The notes under the pieces are model-generated. The model was given only the letters and a program-made list of their open reading frames with translations, was not told the origin of the DNA and did not search any database. From an uncultured Devosia sp. (lineage in GTDB: Bacteria; Pseudomonadota; Alphaproteobacteria; Rhizobiales; Devosiaceae): DNA of 24,884 nucleotides. The stretch lies in NCBI RefSeq assembly GCF_946479885.1, contig NZ_CAMLHM010000052.1:1-24884 (forward strand). The letters run 5' to 3'. Made by a program: the position numbers and the translations under genes. Below, one piece after another: positions 23,694 through 24,884 of the stretch. Numbering within the stretch: the stretch's first letter is position 1; each line of letters begins with the position of its first letter.

Positions 23694-24115
23694 CAACGGT
23701 CCCCGATGAGATGGAGCACCACGTCGCGGCGATGCGGCCGGCGGCGGTGCTCGAACAGATAGATGCCCTGCCAGGTCCCGAAGACCGGTTGGCCTTCCAT
23801 GACCGGGATACCGATCGAGGTCTGCGTCAACGCCGCCTTGATATGCGCCGGCATGTCGTCCGGCCCCTCGGTGGTGTGCACCAGCCAATCCATGCCCTCG
23901 GGCACCAGCCGGCGAAAGAAGCCGTCAAGATCGGTCTTGACGTCGGCGTCGGCATTTTCCTGGATCAGCAGCGAACACGACGTATGGCGCACATAGGCGG
24001 TCAACAGCCCCGTGGTCACCTCGGCATTGGCCACGAACTGACGCAATGCGGGGGTGAACTCATAGAGCCCCTGCCCCTTTGTCGGAATGGTGAGTGTGTC
24101 GGCAGCCTGCTGCAT
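23693..24115 (-). CDS. YjbQ/UPF0047 family protein
   Basis: Small soluble protein of 140 residues, typical length. Conserved family features are all present: 'AYVRHTSCSLLIQENADADV' with His44, 'HTTEGPDDMPAHIK' with His80 and His91, and 'FGTWQGIYLFEHR' near the end. The histidines form a conserved pocket; E. coli YjbQ has been reported to show weak thiamine-phosphate-synthase activity, but the physiological role is open. The ATG at 24115 gives the usual N-terminus 'MQQAADTLTIPTKGQGLYEF'; a GTG at 24175 would add 20 atypical residues, and neither has a strong ribosome site. Its TGA overlaps the start of the TSUP permease. Confidence 0.92.
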   Translation of the reverse strand: MQQAADTLTIPTKGQGLYEFTPALRQFVANAEVTTGLLTAYVRHTSCSLLIQENADADVKTDLDGFFRRLVPEGMDWLVHTTEGPDDMPAHIKAALTQTSIGIPVMEGQPVFGTWQGIYLFEHRRRPHRRDVVLHLIGDR

Positions 24116-24300
24116 GCTTGGGCGTACCACGTTCCCGCGGGGCCGGCCAAGCGCATCGGCCGGTGATCCGTCCACTATGCCGCACTCGCGCCATGATCGA
24201 CAGGCCTCGTCATTCCGCTCGCGCCGCCGGAACTATCGCCCAAGCCAGGCGTTGCGGGCCTTGCGGGGAACTAGCATCGTCAAATCGAACCATCGATTCC

Positions 24301-24317
24301 ATTCAGTTTGCGTTCAG
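24301..24317 (+). promoter_or_regulatory. Tandem TTCAG element before the repeat-protein gene
   Basis: ATTCAG (24301-24306) and GTTCAG (24312-24317) lie 11 bp apart and end 52 nt before the start codon. The layout resembles the GTTCA pair before the SIMPL gene and suggests an OmpR-class regulator site. The rest of the 24116-24369 gap shows no gene; no clear -10 was found. Confidence 0.4.
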
Positions 24318-24369
24318 ACTGGCCTCGCGATGCTTGGCAGGAATGTCTATCGACATAAGGAAAAGAACA

Positions 24370-24884
24370 ATGCGCCTTAGAACTTGGCTCGTAACCGGCA
24401 CCAGTATCGGTCTGATGGCTCTGCTGCCGCTGACCGTGCGTGCGCAGGATGGCGACTTGGTCGCCGCCTACCAGGCCTATGCAGCCGCCCAGGCATCCGG
24501 CGACACCGCCGCCCTGGAAGCGGCGCAAGCCAGCCTGACCGAACTCTGCATCGTGGCTGGCTATGCCACCTTCGAGGAGTGCATCGCCGCCGTATCCGCT
24601 GCACCGGCCGAGGCCGCGCCACCGCCGGCCGACCCACAGGCTGATGCGGATGCGGCCGCCGCCGCTGCCCAGGCTGCCGCTGACGCTGAAGCGCAGGCCG
24701 CTGCCGATGCTCAGGCTGCCGCTGACGCTCAGGCCGCTGCTGACGCCCAGGCTGCCGCCGACGCTCAGGCAGCTGCCGACGCACAGGCCGCTGCTGACGC
24801 CCAGGCTGCCGCCGACGCTCAGGCCGCTGCTGACGCCCAGGCTGCCGCCGACGCTCAGGCCGCTGCTGACGCCCAGGCTGCCGC
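24370..24884 (+). CDS. Secreted Ala-rich repeat protein (N-terminal part, runs off window)
   Basis: The frame is open from the ATG at 24370 (AAGG 9 nt upstream) to the window end, so only about 171 residues are seen. A signal peptide (1-25, ending 'TVRAQ') precedes a mature segment with two cysteines ('LTELCIVAGYATFEECIAAV', a possible disulfide pair), a short Ala/Pro linker, then AQAAAD hexapeptide repeats from about residue 100 on. Such Ala/Gln/Asp repeats form long helices and in related bacteria often link the envelope-exposed N-terminus to an OmpA-like peptidoglycan-binding domain, but no C-terminal domain is visible here. Function unknown. Confidence 0.8.
   Translation, partial: MRLRTWLVTGTSIGLMALLPLTVRAQDGDLVAAYQAYAAAQASGDTAALEAAQASLTELCIVAGYATFEECIAAVSAAPAEAAPPPADPQADADAAAAAAQAAADAEAQAAADAQAAADAQAAADAQAAADAQAAADAQAAADAQAAADAQAAADAQAAADAQAAADAQAA
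24667..24884 (+). repeat. 36-nt tandem coding repeat (two AQAAAD units each)
   Basis: Inside the last gene, 36-nt copies start at 24727, 24781 (one base different), 24817 and 24853 (cut by the window end), with an 18-nt half-unit at 24763. Copies are almost identical at DNA level even at silent positions, implying recent expansion. The array continues past the window. Confidence 0.9.

Noticed and set aside
23694..23888. N-terminal extension of the TSUP permease
   Set aside because: It overlaps the YjbQ gene in another frame, is Arg/Pro/Gly-rich, and the coupled ATG at 23693 gives the normal TSUP start.
24667..24884. Tandem array as a CRISPR
   Set aside because: Copies are contiguous without spacers, in frame, and encode AQAAAD units within an open reading frame.

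Overview
The window is a GC-rich (roughly two-thirds G+C by eye) chromosomal segment of an alphaproteobacterium. Gene content and protein style point to Hyphomicrobiales, most like a Devosia-type organism: a PhoCDET/PhnDEE-type transporter, long alphaproteobacterial PstC and PstA, a Caulobacter-style xylX/xylA pair, and extragenic palindromes common in this class. The genus is an inference. Almost all sequence is accounted for by about 20 genes. There is no rRNA, tRNA, IS element, prophage or CRISPR array.

Region 1 (1-9792) is a phosphate-acquisition block, all on the + strand. It holds the end of a phosphonate/phosphate binding protein (phnD/phoD-like) and two permeases (phnE1, phnE2). A strong tandem Pho-box promoter follows, then pstS-pstC-pstA-pstB-phoU and the response regulator phoB. 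The sensor kinase phoR, usually a neighbour in this class, is absent from the window. Palindromic elements sit between phnD and phnE1, after pstS, and between phoU and phoB.

Region 2 (9799-13020) has a small secreted Gly/Asn-rich protein with a PepSY-like tail, transcribed toward phoB and preceded by a Pho-box-like direct repeat. A small orphan protein gene and a membrane-bound CHASE4-GGDEF-EAL protein for cyclic-di-GMP turnover follow.

Region 3 (13022-17759) is a divergent MocR unit. A GntR/aminotransferase-type regulator, with an MFS exporter behind it, faces a PLP aminotransferase. Repeated GTATC elements lie at both ends of the 217-bp control region, one set overlapping a good promoter. 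Extragenic palindromes follow the aminotransferase.

Region 4 (17760-20511, minus strand) encodes the last two steps of an oxidative pentose (Weimberg-type) pathway: 2-keto-3-deoxy-pentonate dehydratase (xylX-like) and alpha-ketoglutaric semialdehyde dehydrogenase. Together they convert a 2-keto-3-deoxy sugar acid to 2-oxoglutarate.

Region 5 (20692-24884) contains a periplasmic SIMPL-domain protein, an excisionase-type HTH regulator coupled to an alpha/beta hydrolase, a YjbQ protein coupled to a TauE/SafE-family permease, and the start of a secreted protein with AQAAAD hexapeptide repeats that runs off the window. The most interesting unexplained signals are the 11-bp-phased tandem repeats upstream of three envelope-protein genes, the MocR operator arrangement, the HTH/hydrolase unit with its own palindromic operator, and the dense palindromes inside the phosphate block.
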